Shown here: one piece after another, positions 1 to 9,387 of the stretch
Position numbering within the stretch: position 1 is the first letter of the stretch
How the letters are laid out: every line of letters starts with the position of its first letter
NCBI GenBank assembly: GCA_036381125.1
Contig: DASVDK010000166.1
Span: 1 to 26,272, forward strand
DNA: 26,272 bases
Origin: DASVDK01 sp036381125 [NCBI: Thermodesulfobacteriota bacterium]
GTDB taxonomy: Bacteria > DASVDK01
Direction: 5' to 3'
The notes under the pieces: model-generated
The model's input: only the letters and a program-made list of their open reading frames with translations
Told to the model about the DNA's origin: nothing
The model's database searches: none
Program-made: the position numbers and the translations under genes

Positions 1-888
1 AAGGAGGCGCTCCGGCGCGAGGCCCACGAGGGGGCGTTGCCGCAGGCCGGCGAGTCGCTGTCGATGGGCGCCGTCTTCAAGGACACCAAGCTCTCGCAGC
101 TTCGGCCCGACACCAACGCCTTCCTCGGCACGAGCGACGAGCGGCTCAAGCTCCTGCGCCAGCCGGGCGAGCTGCCCGAACTGCGCCAGGATGCGCGCGG
201 CAGCGGCTATCACCTCCGCCTCAAGCGGATGCAGGAGGAGCTTGCCGCCGTGGGCAACGCCGGCATCTCCAGGAAGCAGTTCGCGGAGCTGACCGAACGG
301 CTGCGCCAGATGGGGCGCGAGCGCGGCGGGCGGGGCGGCGCCTTCGACAAGGCGCTGCGCGACAGCATGTCGGCCTACGAGGCCGGCGACACCGACCAGG
401 CGATGGACTCCATGGAGCGCGCCCTCGACGCCCTCGGCGACGGGGACGGGCGGGCCGGCGACGGTTCGCTGCCGCCCGGCAGCGACGAGGGGGGCTGGCC
501 CGAGGACCTGAGCGGTCGGGCCGGGCCGCCGCAGGACAGCGAGGCCGACGGGCCGGGCGGCGAGCAGGCCGGGGCGCAGGACGGCACCGCCAGCCACGGC
601 AGCGAGGCCGGCTCGGGCGGGTCGGGCGAGAAGGCGGGGGACGCCGGGGAGGCGCCCGAGTGGGCGGCCAACGCGGAGTCGTTCGTCGAGGGGATGGTTT
701 CGCAGGGCGAGTCCGAGGCCTACGACAGCGACGTGACCGGCCGCGGCGCGAAGGCGCCGTCCCGGCTGCCCTACATGAACGTCTTCCAGGAGTACCGGAA
801 GCAGGTGGAGGAGGCGCTCGTCAAGGAGGCGGTCCCGCTGGAGGCGCGCGAGCGGGTGCGCGCGTACTTTCGCTCCCTCGAGGAGTAG
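1..888 (+). CDS. C-terminal part of low-complexity protein upstream of DUF58 gene (5' partial)
   Basis: The frame is open from the first base of the window, so 295 residues of a longer protein are visible. A TTG at 37 could start a shorter protein, but the reading frame and codon use continue unbroken to base 1. The visible part has an alpha-helical, charged region (about residues 65-145), then a Gly/Ser/Asp/Glu-rich low-complexity stretch (about 145-225), then a compact C-terminal helix region ending in a basic-aromatic tail (YFRSLEE). A large, partly disordered protein ending this way next to DUF58 and VWA genes is typical of MoxR/DUF58 loci, where DUF4175-like proteins occur; that family name is inferred. 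Its terminal codons carry the ribosome binding site of the next gene, which implies co-transcription. The function of the visible part is unknown. Confidence 0.75.
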   Translation, partial: KEALRREAHEGALPQAGESLSMGAVFKDTKLSQLRPDTNAFLGTSDERLKLLRQPGELPELRQDARGSGYHLRLKRMQEELAAVGNAGISRKQFAELTERLRQMGRERGGRGGAFDKALRDSMSAYEAGDTDQAMDSMERALDALGDGDGRAGDGSLPPGSDEGGWPEDLSGRAGPPQDSEADGPGGEQAGAQDGTASHGSEAGSGGSGEKAGDAGEAPEWAANAESFVEGMVSQGESEAYDSDVTGRGAKAPSRLPYMNVFQEYRKQVEEALVKEAVPLEARERVRAYFRSLEE

Positions 889-893
889 CGGTC

Positions 894-1766
894 TTGCTCC
901 TCGACGCGGGCCTCGTCCGGAGCCTCGAACGGCTCAGCATCACCGCGCGCCGGACGCTCTGGGGGCAGACGCAGGGCGAGCGCAAGGTGAACTCGGCCGG
1001 CGCCTCCATCGAGTTCCACGACTACCGGCAGTACCAGCCGGGCGACGACCTGCGCTACCTCGACTGGCAGGTGTACGGGCGGCTCGACCGCCTCGTGCTC
1101 CGCCTCTACCGGGACGAGGTGGACCTCCTCGTCCAGATCCTCGTGGACGCCTCCGCCTCCATGGCGGTGGGTGACCCGCCGAAGTCGGACTACGCCCTCC
1201 GGCTGGCCGCGGCGCTGAGCTACGTGGGGCTCGCCGGGCTCGAGCGCGTGGCGGTCGGGTACGTCGCCGCCGGCCGGGCCGACGTGACGCGTCCGTTCCG
1301 CGGCCGGGGCAGCTTCGGGCCGCTCGCCGAGTACCTCGAGCGGATCGAGTTCGGCGGCGCCACGGCGCTGAACGCCTCGCTGCGCGCCGAGGCGGTGCGC
1401 CTGCCGCGCCGCTCGCGGCTGATCCTCGTCACCGACCTCCTCGACCGGGCGGGCTACCAGGACGGCCTGCTGGCCCTCCAGGCGTCGGGCCACGACGTCT
1501 TCGTCGTCCACCTCCTGTCGCCCGACGAGATCGACCCGCCCGAGATCGGCGACGTGCGGCTGATCGACGCCGAGACGGGCGCCGCCGAGGACGTCACGCT
1601 CTCGCGCGACCGCATCGCCGGCTACCGCGACCGCATCGCCCGGCACCACGCAGAGGTCGAGGCCTTCGCCTACGCGCACGGCATCGGCTACGCCCGCGTC
1701 TCGACGGCGACACCGCTCGAGGACGTGCTCTTCCGCAACTTGATGCAGGGACGTCTCCTCCGATGA
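894..1766 (+). CDS. DUF58 family protein with VWA-like fold
   Basis: This 290-residue protein has the DUF58 signature around residues 40-72 (EFHDYRQYQPGDD, then LRYLDW), followed by a von Willebrand A-like core. The metal-ion-dependent adhesion motif DxSxS is intact (D85, S87, S89 in LVDASASM). DUF58 proteins work with MoxR AAA+ ATPases, probably as adaptors in protein or metal-cofactor maturation at the membrane. The open frame extends upstream to 660, but I choose TTG 894: AGGAG at 881-885 lies 8 bases ahead of it, and conserved sequence begins just after it. The upstream extension would be antisense-like sequence inside the preceding gene. The stop overlaps the next start as ATGA (1763-1766), so translation is probably coupled. 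Confidence 0.9.
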   Translation: MLLDAGLVRSLERLSITARRTLWGQTQGERKVNSAGASIEFHDYRQYQPGDDLRYLDWQVYGRLDRLVLRLYRDEVDLLVQILVDASASMAVGDPPKSDYALRLAAALSYVGLAGLERVAVGYVAAGRADVTRPFRGRGSFGPLAEYLERIEFGGATALNASLRAEAVRLPRRSRLILVTDLLDRAGYQDGLLALQASGHDVFVVHLLSPDEIDPPEIGDVRLIDAETGAAEDVTLSRDRIAGYRDRIARHHAEVEAFAYAHGIGYARVSTATPLEDVLFRNLMQGRLLR

Positions 1767-4700
1767 GCTTCCTCAACCCCGCCGCACTCTGGCTCCTCGC
1801 CGCCATCCCCGCCATCGTGGCCCTGTACTTCCTCCGCTTCCGGCGCCCCGAGCGCCGCGTCGGCTCCACGCAGTTCTGGCGGACCGATCGGGCGGAGCGC
1901 GACTCGAACAGCTTCTTCCGGCGCTGGCGCCCCACGCGTCAGCTCTGGCTGCAACTGCTCGCGCTGGCCGCCGTGGCGCTGGCCCTCGCGCGGCCGGCCG
2001 TCGAGAGCCCCCGCGGCGGCGGGGCGCGCGAGATCCTGATCCTCGACCGCGGCGTGACCATGCAGGCGACCGACGTGTCGCCGTCGAGGTTCGAGCGCGC
2101 TCGCGCCGACCTCCTCGCGCGCCTCGACCGCCTCGCGCCGGGCCAGGAGGCGATGATCATCGAGGCGGGGCCCCGCGCGCGCGTCCTGGCGCACTTCACG
2201 GACGACGTCGCCGCGCTGCGGCGGGCCGTCGCCGGCGTCCGGCCGTCGGGCGCGCCGTCGGACGTGGCCGGCGCGCTGGCCATCGCCGTCGCCCATGCCG
2301 AGCCGCTCACGGCCGCCGACCTCGTCCTCTTCACCGACCGGGCGTGGCCCGACTTGACGAATCCGCAGCTCGGGGCCGACCTGGCGACCCTCAAGGGGCG
2401 CGTCCGGCTCTCGGTCGTCGAGCCGCCCGGCGCGGGACCGGGCCGCAACGTCGGCATCACCGCGATGGAGGTGCGGCCGCGCTACGACCACGCGGCGGCG
2501 TACGAGCTGTTCGTGGCGGTCACGAACACGAGCCACGAGGACGCGGTCTTCACGCTCGGGATCACGCAGGAGGGCCGGCGCCTCAGCGCCGAGCCGGTCC
2601 GCCTCGGGCCGCAGACCAGGCGCGCGTTCGTGATCCCGGTGGAGGGGAGGGGCGGCAGCCGCATCGAGGCGCGCCTCGACCTCGCCGACGACCTGGCGGC
2701 GGACAACGTGGCGTACGCGGTCATCCCGGCGCCGGTGCGCCTGGAGGTGGCGCTCGTCTCGCGCGGCAACGCCTTCCTCGAGAAGGCGCTGGCGGCCGAC
2801 CCTCGCCTGAACGTCCAGGTCTTCGAGCCGGACGCCTACCCGGGCCCCGCCGACTTCGACGTCGTGATCCTCGACGACGTGCTGCCCGAGCGCCTGCCGC
2901 CCGGCCGGTACCTCTTCATCAACCAGGCCCCCGCGGCGTTCGTGCAGAACCTCGGCACCGTGGACGCGCCGCCGGTGCTCGACTGGGACCGCGCCCACCC
3001 CCTCCTCAGGCACGTCGACCTCTCGCGCCTGCTCATCAAGGAGGCGAGGAAGGTCCGCCCGCTCACGGGAGCCCGGACGCTGGTCGAGTCGAGCCTCACG
3101 CCGCTCGTCCTCGCGTACGACGGCGAGGGCGTGCGATGGGTCTACGTCGGCTTCGACGTCCAGGCGAGCGACTTCCCGCTGCGGGTCGGCTTCCCGCTCT
3201 TCGTCTCGAATGCGGTGCGCTGGCTCAGGCCGACGCTCGGCGACTCCGGGAGCCACCAGCTCGCCGCGGGCGCCGCGGTGGCCTTCCCGCTCCCGAAGGG
3301 GGCGGTCGAGGCCGCCGTGACCGACCCCGCGGGGGCGCGGCGCACGGTGGAGGTCGTCGACGGCGCGCTCCGGCTGCCGCCGCTCGAGGCGACCGGTGTC
3401 TACAGCTACCAGGTGCGCGGCCGCGACGCCCGGGGCGACCTCGGCCGCTGGACGGGCGAGACCCGATTCGCCGTGAACCTCGCCAGCGAGGCCGCCTCGA
3501 ACCTCGCCCATCGCGGACGGCTGCCGGCCGAGGCCGAGGGCCTCGACACGCTCGGCGCCTACGAGACGCCGCCCGGGCCGGTGCGCCGGGAGCTGTGGCA
3601 CTGGGCGCTCGCCGCGGCGCTTGCCGCGATCCTGGTCGAGACCTGGCTCGAGTGGCGGCGCAGCTCCGGCCGGCCGACCGCCGTGTCGATGGCGCTCAGG
3701 GGCGCCGCCGTGGTGCTCCTCCTCCTGGCCGTCGGCGGCGTCGCGGTGCCGTTGCCGGACGACCGCCTCTCGGTCGTCTTCCTCGTCGACGAGTCGCAGA
3801 GCATCGCCCCGGTGATGCGCGAGCGGGCGGCCGGTTTCGTGCGCGAGCAGGTCGCCCGCATGCGACCCGACGACCGCGCGGCCGTCGTCGGCTTCGGCGC
3901 CGGGGCGCGCCTGCGCGTGCCGCTCCAGACCAGGCCGAACGTCGACGCCTGGGGCGGCGCCGAGGTGGACCCGACCGCCACCGACATCGAGGCGGCCATC
4001 CGCCTCGGGCTCGCCACCTTCCCCGACGCCGGCGCCAGGCGACTGGTCCTCCTGTCGGACGGCAACGAGACGCGCGGCCAGCTCCTCGAGGGGGCGCGGC
4101 TCGCGCGCGACGAGGGGGCCGACCTCCTCGTGCTGCCGCTCAGGCCGCCGGGGGCCGACGAGGTGCTCGTCGAGTCGGTGGTCGTGCCGCGCGAGGTCAA
4201 GGCGGGCGAGTCCTTCGACGTGAAGGTCGTGCTGCGCAGCCGCCAGGCCGGGCGCGGCCGGCTGTCGCTCTACCGCAACGGCGAGTACCTCGGGTCGCGG
4301 ACCGTGCCCTACGGCTCCGGCGCGACGGTCTTCGGCTTCGGCCAGTCGCTCGAGCCCGAGGGCTTCCACGTGTACACGGCGCGCCTCGAGCCGGAGGCGG
4401 ACCAGGTCATCGAGAACAACGCCGCCGTCGGCGTGACCGCGGTCCACGGGCGGCCGGCGGTGCTCCTGGTCGAGCGCGACCTCGACCAGGCGCACCACAT
4501 CCAGCGCGCGCTCCGGCGCCAGGGGATCGACGTCGACGTCGTCGCCCCCGGCCGCCTCCCGCCGCTGCGCAGCGGGTCCCGCCGCTACGACGGGGTCGTG
4601 CTGTCGAACGTCTCGGCGCTCAACCTCTCGCGCGACGACATGGAGGAGATACGCTCGTTCGTTCGGGACGACGGCGGCGGGCTCGTCATGCTCGGCGGGG

Positions 4701-6217
4701 ACGAGTCGTTCGGCCTCGGCGGCTACTACCGCACCCCCATCGAGGAGGCGCTTCCCGTCTCCATGGAGTCGCGGCAGAAGGTCGACATGCCGAACCTCTC
4801 GGTCATCATCGTCATCGACAAGTCGATGAGCATGGACATCCGCAAGGCGGGGGAAGCCTCCAAGCTCGATCTGGCGAAACTCGCCGCGCAGTACGCGGTC
4901 GAGCTCATGGACGCGCGCGACGAGGTCGGGGTGATCACCTTCGACGAGACGTGGGAGTGGCAGGTGCCCTTCCGCCGGCTCGGCCAGAAGGACGAGGTGC
5001 TGCGCGGGATCGGCGCCATCAAGACCGGCGGCGCGACCGAGATGTTCGCCGCCATGCGAGAGGCGATCAACACGGTCAAGACCGGCCGGGGTGCGCTCAA
5101 GCACGTCATCCTGCTCACGGACGGCCAGTCGACGGCCGGCGACTTCCTCTCGCTCGCCCGCGACGCGGCGGCGGCGCGGGTGACCGTGTCGTCGGTCGCC
5201 ATCGGCAAGGACGCGGCCGTGAGCCTCATGCGCGACATCGCCTTCGAGGGGAACGGCCGCTTCTACTTCGTCGAGGAGCCGACCGAGGTGCCGCGCATCT
5301 TCACGCGCGAGACGCAGCTCGCGACGAAGACCGCGCTCATGGAGGAGCCGTTCCGCGCCATCCCCGTGCAGCCGGGGCACGAGGTCCTGCAGGGCATCGA
5401 CTGGGCCAAGGCGCCCCCGCTCGGCGGCTACGTGGCGACGACGCCCAAGCCGACGGCCGACGTGCTGCTCGTGACCCCCCACCAGGATCCGCTCCTCGCG
5501 GTGTGGCGGTACGGCCTGGGGCGGGCCGCCGCCTTCACGTCGGACGCGAAGGCGAAGTGGGGCTTCTTCTGGCTCTCCTGGCCCCAGTTCCCCAAGGCGC
5601 TCGGCCAGATGGTGCGATGGACGCTCCGGACCCAGAAGCCGAAGACCCTGTCCGCCCAGGTGGAGGTGGAGGGGACCCAGGGCGTCCTGCGCATCGACGC
5701 GGTCGACACCGCGGGCCGACTCGTGAACTTCGCGGAGATCCAGGCCGGGATCGTGAGCCCCGACAAGCAGCTCTCGGTGGTCGACGTGGCCCAGGTGGCG
5801 CCCGGACGCTACGAGGCCCGCTTCGACGCCCGGCAGACCGGCGCGTACCTCATCGGGATCGACCCGCGCGTGCCGGCCGCCGCGCAGAACGCGCGGCCCG
5901 GCGCCGCGCGGGCGAGCGGCCGCGCCACGGCGGAGAGCCAGATCGCGAGCCTCGTCGTGCCCTACCCCAGGGAGCTGCGCGACCTCGGGGCGAACGAGCC
6001 GCTCCTCGCGAGCGCGGCGCAGCTCGGCGGCGGCGGGGTCCTGACCGACCGGTGGGCCGACATCGACGTCTTCGGCCTCGACCGCAAGCCGCGGACGCAG
6101 CCCGTGGAGGTGTGGTGGGCGGCCGCCTCGCTCGGCCTCGCCCTCTTCCTGATCGACGTCGTGCTGCGGCGTATCGGGGCGGTTCGGCGCCGGCGGCTCG
6201 CCGAGCGGCCGGCGTAG
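1763..6217 (+). CDS. BatA-like / VWA / glutamine-amidotransferase-like fusion membrane protein
   Basis: At 1484 residues this is about the summed length of two proteins usually encoded separately. Residues 1-80 are a BatA-type N-terminus with two membrane segments (about 9-24 and 61-77). A VWA-like domain follows (about 90-200) with a degenerate metal site (D95-R-G-V-T). Membrane segment three (about 611-628) normally ends a BatA-like protein. After a short basic loop, segment four (about 645-663) opens a second module: VWA with intact D676xSxS680 and D766; a beta-rich part; a class I glutamine-amidotransferase-like domain (about 898-1000, continuing after 1200) interrupted by a third VWA with intact D1019xSxS1023, T1092 and D1120; and a last membrane segment (about 1450-1468). 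The ATG overlaps the DUF58 stop. An internal ATG at 3689 could start the second module, but no ribosome binding site precedes it. Role is inferred as a membrane partner of MoxR. Confidence 0.88.
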   Translation: MSFLNPAALWLLAAIPAIVALYFLRFRRPERRVGSTQFWRTDRAERDSNSFFRRWRPTRQLWLQLLALAAVALALARPAVESPRGGGAREILILDRGVTMQATDVSPSRFERARADLLARLDRLAPGQEAMIIEAGPRARVLAHFTDDVAALRRAVAGVRPSGAPSDVAGALAIAVAHAEPLTAADLVLFTDRAWPDLTNPQLGADLATLKGRVRLSVVEPPGAGPGRNVGITAMEVRPRYDHAAAYELFVAVTNTSHEDAVFTLGITQEGRRLSAEPVRLGPQTRRAFVIPVEGRGGSRIEARLDLADDLAADNVAYAVIPAPVRLEVALVSRGNAFLEKALAADPRLNVQVFEPDAYPGPADFDVVILDDVLPERLPPGRYLFINQAPAAFVQNLGTVDAPPVLDWDRAHPLLRHVDLSRLLIKEARKVRPLTGARTLVESSLTPLVLAYDGEGVRWVYVGFDVQASDFPLRVGFPLFVSNAVRWLRPTLGDSGSHQLAAGAAVAFPLPKGAVEAAVTDPAGARRTVEVVDGALRLPPLEATGVYSYQVRGRDARGDLGRWTGETRFAVNLASEAASNLAHRGRLPAEAEGLDTLGAYETPPGPVRRELWHWALAAALAAILVETWLEWRRSSGRPTAVSMALRGAAVVLLLLAVGGVAVPLPDDRLSVVFLVDESQSIAPVMRERAAGFVREQVARMRPDDRAAVVGFGAGARLRVPLQTRPNVDAWGGAEVDPTATDIEAAIRLGLATFPDAGARRLVLLSDGNETRGQLLEGARLARDEGADLLVLPLRPPGADEVLVESVVVPREVKAGESFDVKVVLRSRQAGRGRLSLYRNGEYLGSRTVPYGSGATVFGFGQSLEPEGFHVYTARLEPEADQVIENNAAVGVTAVHGRPAVLLVERDLDQAHHIQRALRRQGIDVDVVAPGRLPPLRSGSRRYDGVVLSNVSALNLSRDDMEEIRSFVRDDGGGLVMLGGDESFGLGGYYRTPIEEALPVSMESRQKVDMPNLSVIIVIDKSMSMDIRKAGEASKLDLAKLAAQYAVELMDARDEVGVITFDETWEWQVPFRRLGQKDEVLRGIGAIKTGGATEMFAAMREAINTVKTGRGALKHVILLTDGQSTAGDFLSLARDAAAARVTVSSVAIGKDAAVSLMRDIAFEGNGRFYFVEEPTEVPRIFTRETQLATKTALMEEPFRAIPVQPGHEVLQGIDWAKAPPLGGYVATTPKPTADVLLVTPHQDPLLAVWRYGLGRAAAFTSDAKAKWGFFWLSWPQFPKALGQMVRWTLRTQKPKTLSAQVEVEGTQGVLRIDAVDTAGRLVNFAEIQAGIVSPDKQLSVVDVAQVAPGRYEARFDARQTGAYLIGIDPRVPAAAQNARPGAARASGRATAESQIASLVVPYPRELRDLGANEPLLASAAQLGGGGVLTDRWADIDVFGLDRKPRTQPVEVWWAAASLGLALFLIDVVLRRIGAVRRRRLAERPA

Positions 6218-6412
6218 GGGCGCGCGGCCCGCAGTCGCGCTACGTGCCGGCGGCTCGGCGCCAGCCAGCCGCGAGCGAGAGCAGGCGCGGCAGGCGCGTC
6301 TCCGGGTAGCCGGGCCGCGCCTCACGGTAGCGGCCCGCGACAGGGTCGAAGGACCGGGCGCACTCGATCGCCGAGCGGTCCGCCTCGGCCCGCGGTGCGG
6401 CGTCGCGCCGAG
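6218..6412. other. Intergenic gap between convergent genes
   Basis: This 195-bp gap lies between the stop of the VWA fusion gene and the stop of the opposing moxR-type gene. A short GC-rich inverted repeat (GCGCG at about 6221, CGCGC near 6236) could help end transcription, but no T-tract follows it on either strand. Most of the rest is occupied by a minus-strand coding remnant described separately. Confidence 0.4.
6240..6365 (-). pseudogene. Remnant of a SAM-dependent methyltransferase N-terminus
   Basis: Directly behind the moxR-type stop, the minus strand encodes about 41 residues that include SFDPVAGRYREARPGYP and then TRLPRLLSLA before a TAG at 6240-6242. Many class I SAM methyltransferases begin with a motif of the form FDxxAxxYDxxRPxYP followed by a leucine-rich helix, which matches closely. 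The glycine-rich SAM-binding loop that should come next is absent, and beyond the stop the DNA belongs to the opposing VWA gene. No ATG or GTG with a ribosome binding site was found in frame, and the frame runs on upstream only as a shadow of the moxR-type gene. I read it as a truncated relic. A chance resemblance or a non-coding stretch remains possible. Confidence 0.4.
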
Positions 6413-7417
<1,005 letters not shown>

Positions 7418-7423
7418 GGGTGA

Positions 7424-7432
7424 ATCTTAGCA
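7424..7432 (-). promoter_or_regulatory. Putative extended -10 promoter of the moxR-type gene
   Basis: On the minus strand the sequence reads TGCTAAGAT, matching an extended -10 (TGn plus TAxxAT). Exactly six bases separate it from the ATG, so a transcript begun at the usual distance would start at or next to the start codon, giving a leaderless mRNA. No recognisable -35 hexamer lies 16-18 bases upstream. Confidence 0.4.
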
Positions 7433-7441
7433 GGCGTGCGG

Positions 7442-7447
7442 TACGAT
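7442..7447 (+). promoter_or_regulatory. Putative -10 element of uvrC
   Basis: TACGAT lies 11 bases before the chosen uvrC ATG at 7459, inside the 41-bp divergent spacer. It would give a leader of only a few bases. No convincing -35 is seen, and the only purine-rich match ahead of the ATG (GAGCGG) is weak, so this is a tentative call. Confidence 0.25.
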
Positions 7448-7458
7448 TGAGCGGCACC

Positions 7459-9381
7459 ATGTCCGACGCCAACGCCGCCCTCGACGCGAAGCTCGCCGCC
7501 CTCCCGACCGAGCCCGGCGTCTACCAGTTCAAGGACGCCAGGGGACAGGTCCTGTACGTGGGCAAGGCCAAGAGCCTGCGCCATCGGGTCCGCTCGTACT
7601 TCCAGCGGAGCGCGGAGGGGAGCCTCGACCCCAAGACGGCCGCCCTGATGTCGCACGTCGCGGACCTCGAGACGCTCGTCGTGCGGAGCGAGAAGGAGGC
7701 GCTCCTGCTCGAGGCGAACCTCATCAAGACGCACCGCCCCCGCTACAACATCGTCCTGCGCGACGACAAGCAGTACCTGCACCTGCGCCTCGACCTGACG
7801 GCGCGGTTCCCCCGCCTGCAGCTCGTCCGCAAGCCGCGGCGCGACCAGGCGCTCTACTTCGGGCCGTTCGCCTCGGCCTGGAGCGCGAGGCAGACGGAGC
7901 GCGCGCTCCACCGGTTCATCCCCATCCGCTCCTGCAACGACTTCAAGTTTCGCAACCACCGCACCCGTCCCTGCCTCGAATACCAGATCAAGCGGTGCGC
8001 GGGCCCCTGCTGCGGCCTGATCGACGAGGCCGCCTACCGGGAGCTGGTCGAGCAGGCGCGCCTCTTCCTGTCGGGGCGCAGCGAGGAGCTGACGGAGCGC
8101 TTCCGGGCGAAGATGGCCGCGGCGGCCGAGGCGCTCGACTTCGAGACGGCGGCGCGCATCCGCGACCAGATCGCGGCGATCGACGCGACGCTCGAGCGCC
8201 AGCAGGCCGCCTCCACCTCCTTCGCGGACCAGGACGTGATCGGCCTCTACCGCGAGGGGAGCGACGTCGAGGTCCGGGTGCTCCGCGTGCGTGAGGGGAA
8301 GCTCGTCGGCGCCGACCGCGTGGCGGTGCCGCGCACCGAGGCGGCCGACGCCGAGATCGTGGAGGCGGTCCTCAGCCAGTACTATCACCCCGGCCGCTTC
8401 ATTCCGGCCGAGGTCCTGATCCCGATGGACCTCGAGGACCGCGAGGCGCGGGCGGAGGTGCTCTCGGAGCGCAAGGGCCGGCGGGTGCACGTGCTGGCGC
8501 CCGAGCGGGGTGAGAAGGCGCGCCTGGTCGCCCTCGCCCGGGAGAACGCCGCGCACGCCTTCCGCGAGGAGCGCGCCCTGAAGGCGCAGGACGAGGCGCT
8601 CCTCGAGGAGCTGGCGCGCCGCCTCGCGCTGCCCCGTCCGCCGCGCCGCATCGAGGGCTACGACATCTCGAACACGATGGGCCGGCAGTCGGTCGGCTCG
8701 ATGGTGGTCTTCGAGCACGGGACGCCGGCGCGCAAGGGCTACCGGCGCTTCCGCATCAAGACGGTCGAGGGGGCGAACGACTTCGCGAGCCTCTACGAGG
8801 TGCTCCGCCGCCGCTTCCGGCCGGACGGCAAGGACGCCGACGTGCGGCCCGACCTGATCCTGATCGACGGCGGCAAGGCCCAGCTCGGCGCCGCCGTCGA
8901 GGCGCTGAAGGACGCCGGCCTCCAGGTGGGGGGCGAGGACGGCGTCGCCGTGCTCGCGCTGGCGAAGGACCGGTTCGTCGGCAGCCGGCGCCGCGTCGGC
9001 CGGGGCATGGCCGGAAGCCCCGGCGAGACGACGACCGGCGAGCGGATCTTCCTGCCGGGGCGCGACGAGCCGCTCCTGCTGCCGCCGACGTCGTCCGCCC
9101 TGTTCCTCCTCGAACGGGTGCGCGACGAGGCGCACCGGTTCGCCATCACCTACCATCGCGAGCTGCGCCGGCGCCGGGCGCTCCGGTCGGTGCTCGAGGA
9201 GATCCCGGGCATCGGCGCGGCGCGACGCCGGGCGCTCCTCGCGCACTTCGGCAGCGTGCGGCGCGTGAAGGGGGCGACGCCGGAGGAGCTGGCCGCCGTG
9301 CCGGGACTCGACGCGCGCAGCGCTCGCGAGGTCTACAGCTTCTTCCACGGCGAGAAGCCGGCCGCGACCTTCGAGGCGTAG
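7459..9381 (+). CDS. uvrC: Excinuclease ABC subunit C (UvrC)
   Basis: UvrC makes both incisions around bulky DNA lesions in nucleotide excision repair with UvrA and UvrB. At 640 residues it is slightly longer than the E. coli protein (610). Domain order is complete: GIY-YIG nuclease (Y22, Y33-V-G35, E85); a cysteine set C159, C172, C180, C184 whose spacing matches the UvrC iron-sulfur cluster; a UVR helix (about 212-245); an RNase H-like nuclease with D402 (GYDISN), D470 (LILIDGG) and H559 (DEAHRF); and two helix-hairpin-helix motifs at the end. A loop of about 25 residues before H559, rich in Gly and Arg, accounts for most of the extra length. An in-frame GTG at 7420 is possible, but the ATG at 7459 sits where homologues begin and leaves room for the divergent promoters. 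Confidence 0.97.
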   Translation: MSDANAALDAKLAALPTEPGVYQFKDARGQVLYVGKAKSLRHRVRSYFQRSAEGSLDPKTAALMSHVADLETLVVRSEKEALLLEANLIKTHRPRYNIVLRDDKQYLHLRLDLTARFPRLQLVRKPRRDQALYFGPFASAWSARQTERALHRFIPIRSCNDFKFRNHRTRPCLEYQIKRCAGPCCGLIDEAAYRELVEQARLFLSGRSEELTERFRAKMAAAAEALDFETAARIRDQIAAIDATLERQQAASTSFADQDVIGLYREGSDVEVRVLRVREGKLVGADRVAVPRTEAADAEIVEAVLSQYYHPGRFIPAEVLIPMDLEDREARAEVLSERKGRRVHVLAPERGEKARLVALARENAAHAFREERALKAQDEALLEELARRLALPRPPRRIEGYDISNTMGRQSVGSMVVFEHGTPARKGYRRFRIKTVEGANDFASLYEVLRRRFRPDGKDADVRPDLILIDGGKAQLGAAVEALKDAGLQVGGEDGVAVLALAKDRFVGSRRRVGRGMAGSPGETTTGERIFLPGRDEPLLLPPTSSALFLLERVRDEAHRFAITYHRELRRRRALRSVLEEIPGIGAARRRALLAHFGSVRRVKGATPEELAAVPGLDARSAREVYSFFHGEKPAATFEA

Positions 9382-9387
9382 GCGGGC

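Noticed and set aside
1-7. AAGGAGG at the window edge as a ribosome binding site
   Set aside because: It is 29 bases from the nearest in-frame TTG at 37 and lies inside a continuous coding frame, so it is just Lys-Glu codons.
2344-6309. A 1321-codon plus-strand frame overlapping the VWA fusion gene
   Set aside because: It is a shadow in another frame, almost all Arg, Ala, Gly and Pro, with no recognisable motif.
1688-6325. A 1545-codon open frame on the minus strand opposite the VWA fusion gene
   Set aside because: Very long antisense frames are expected in DNA this GC-rich. Its translation is Arg/His/Asp/Gly-biased with no domain, while the plus strand has clear membrane and VWA motifs.
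8995-9055. Gly/Arg-rich loop in UvrC as a possible intein or insertion element
   Set aside because: It is only about 25 residues, in frame, with no splicing motifs; loop length varies in this family.
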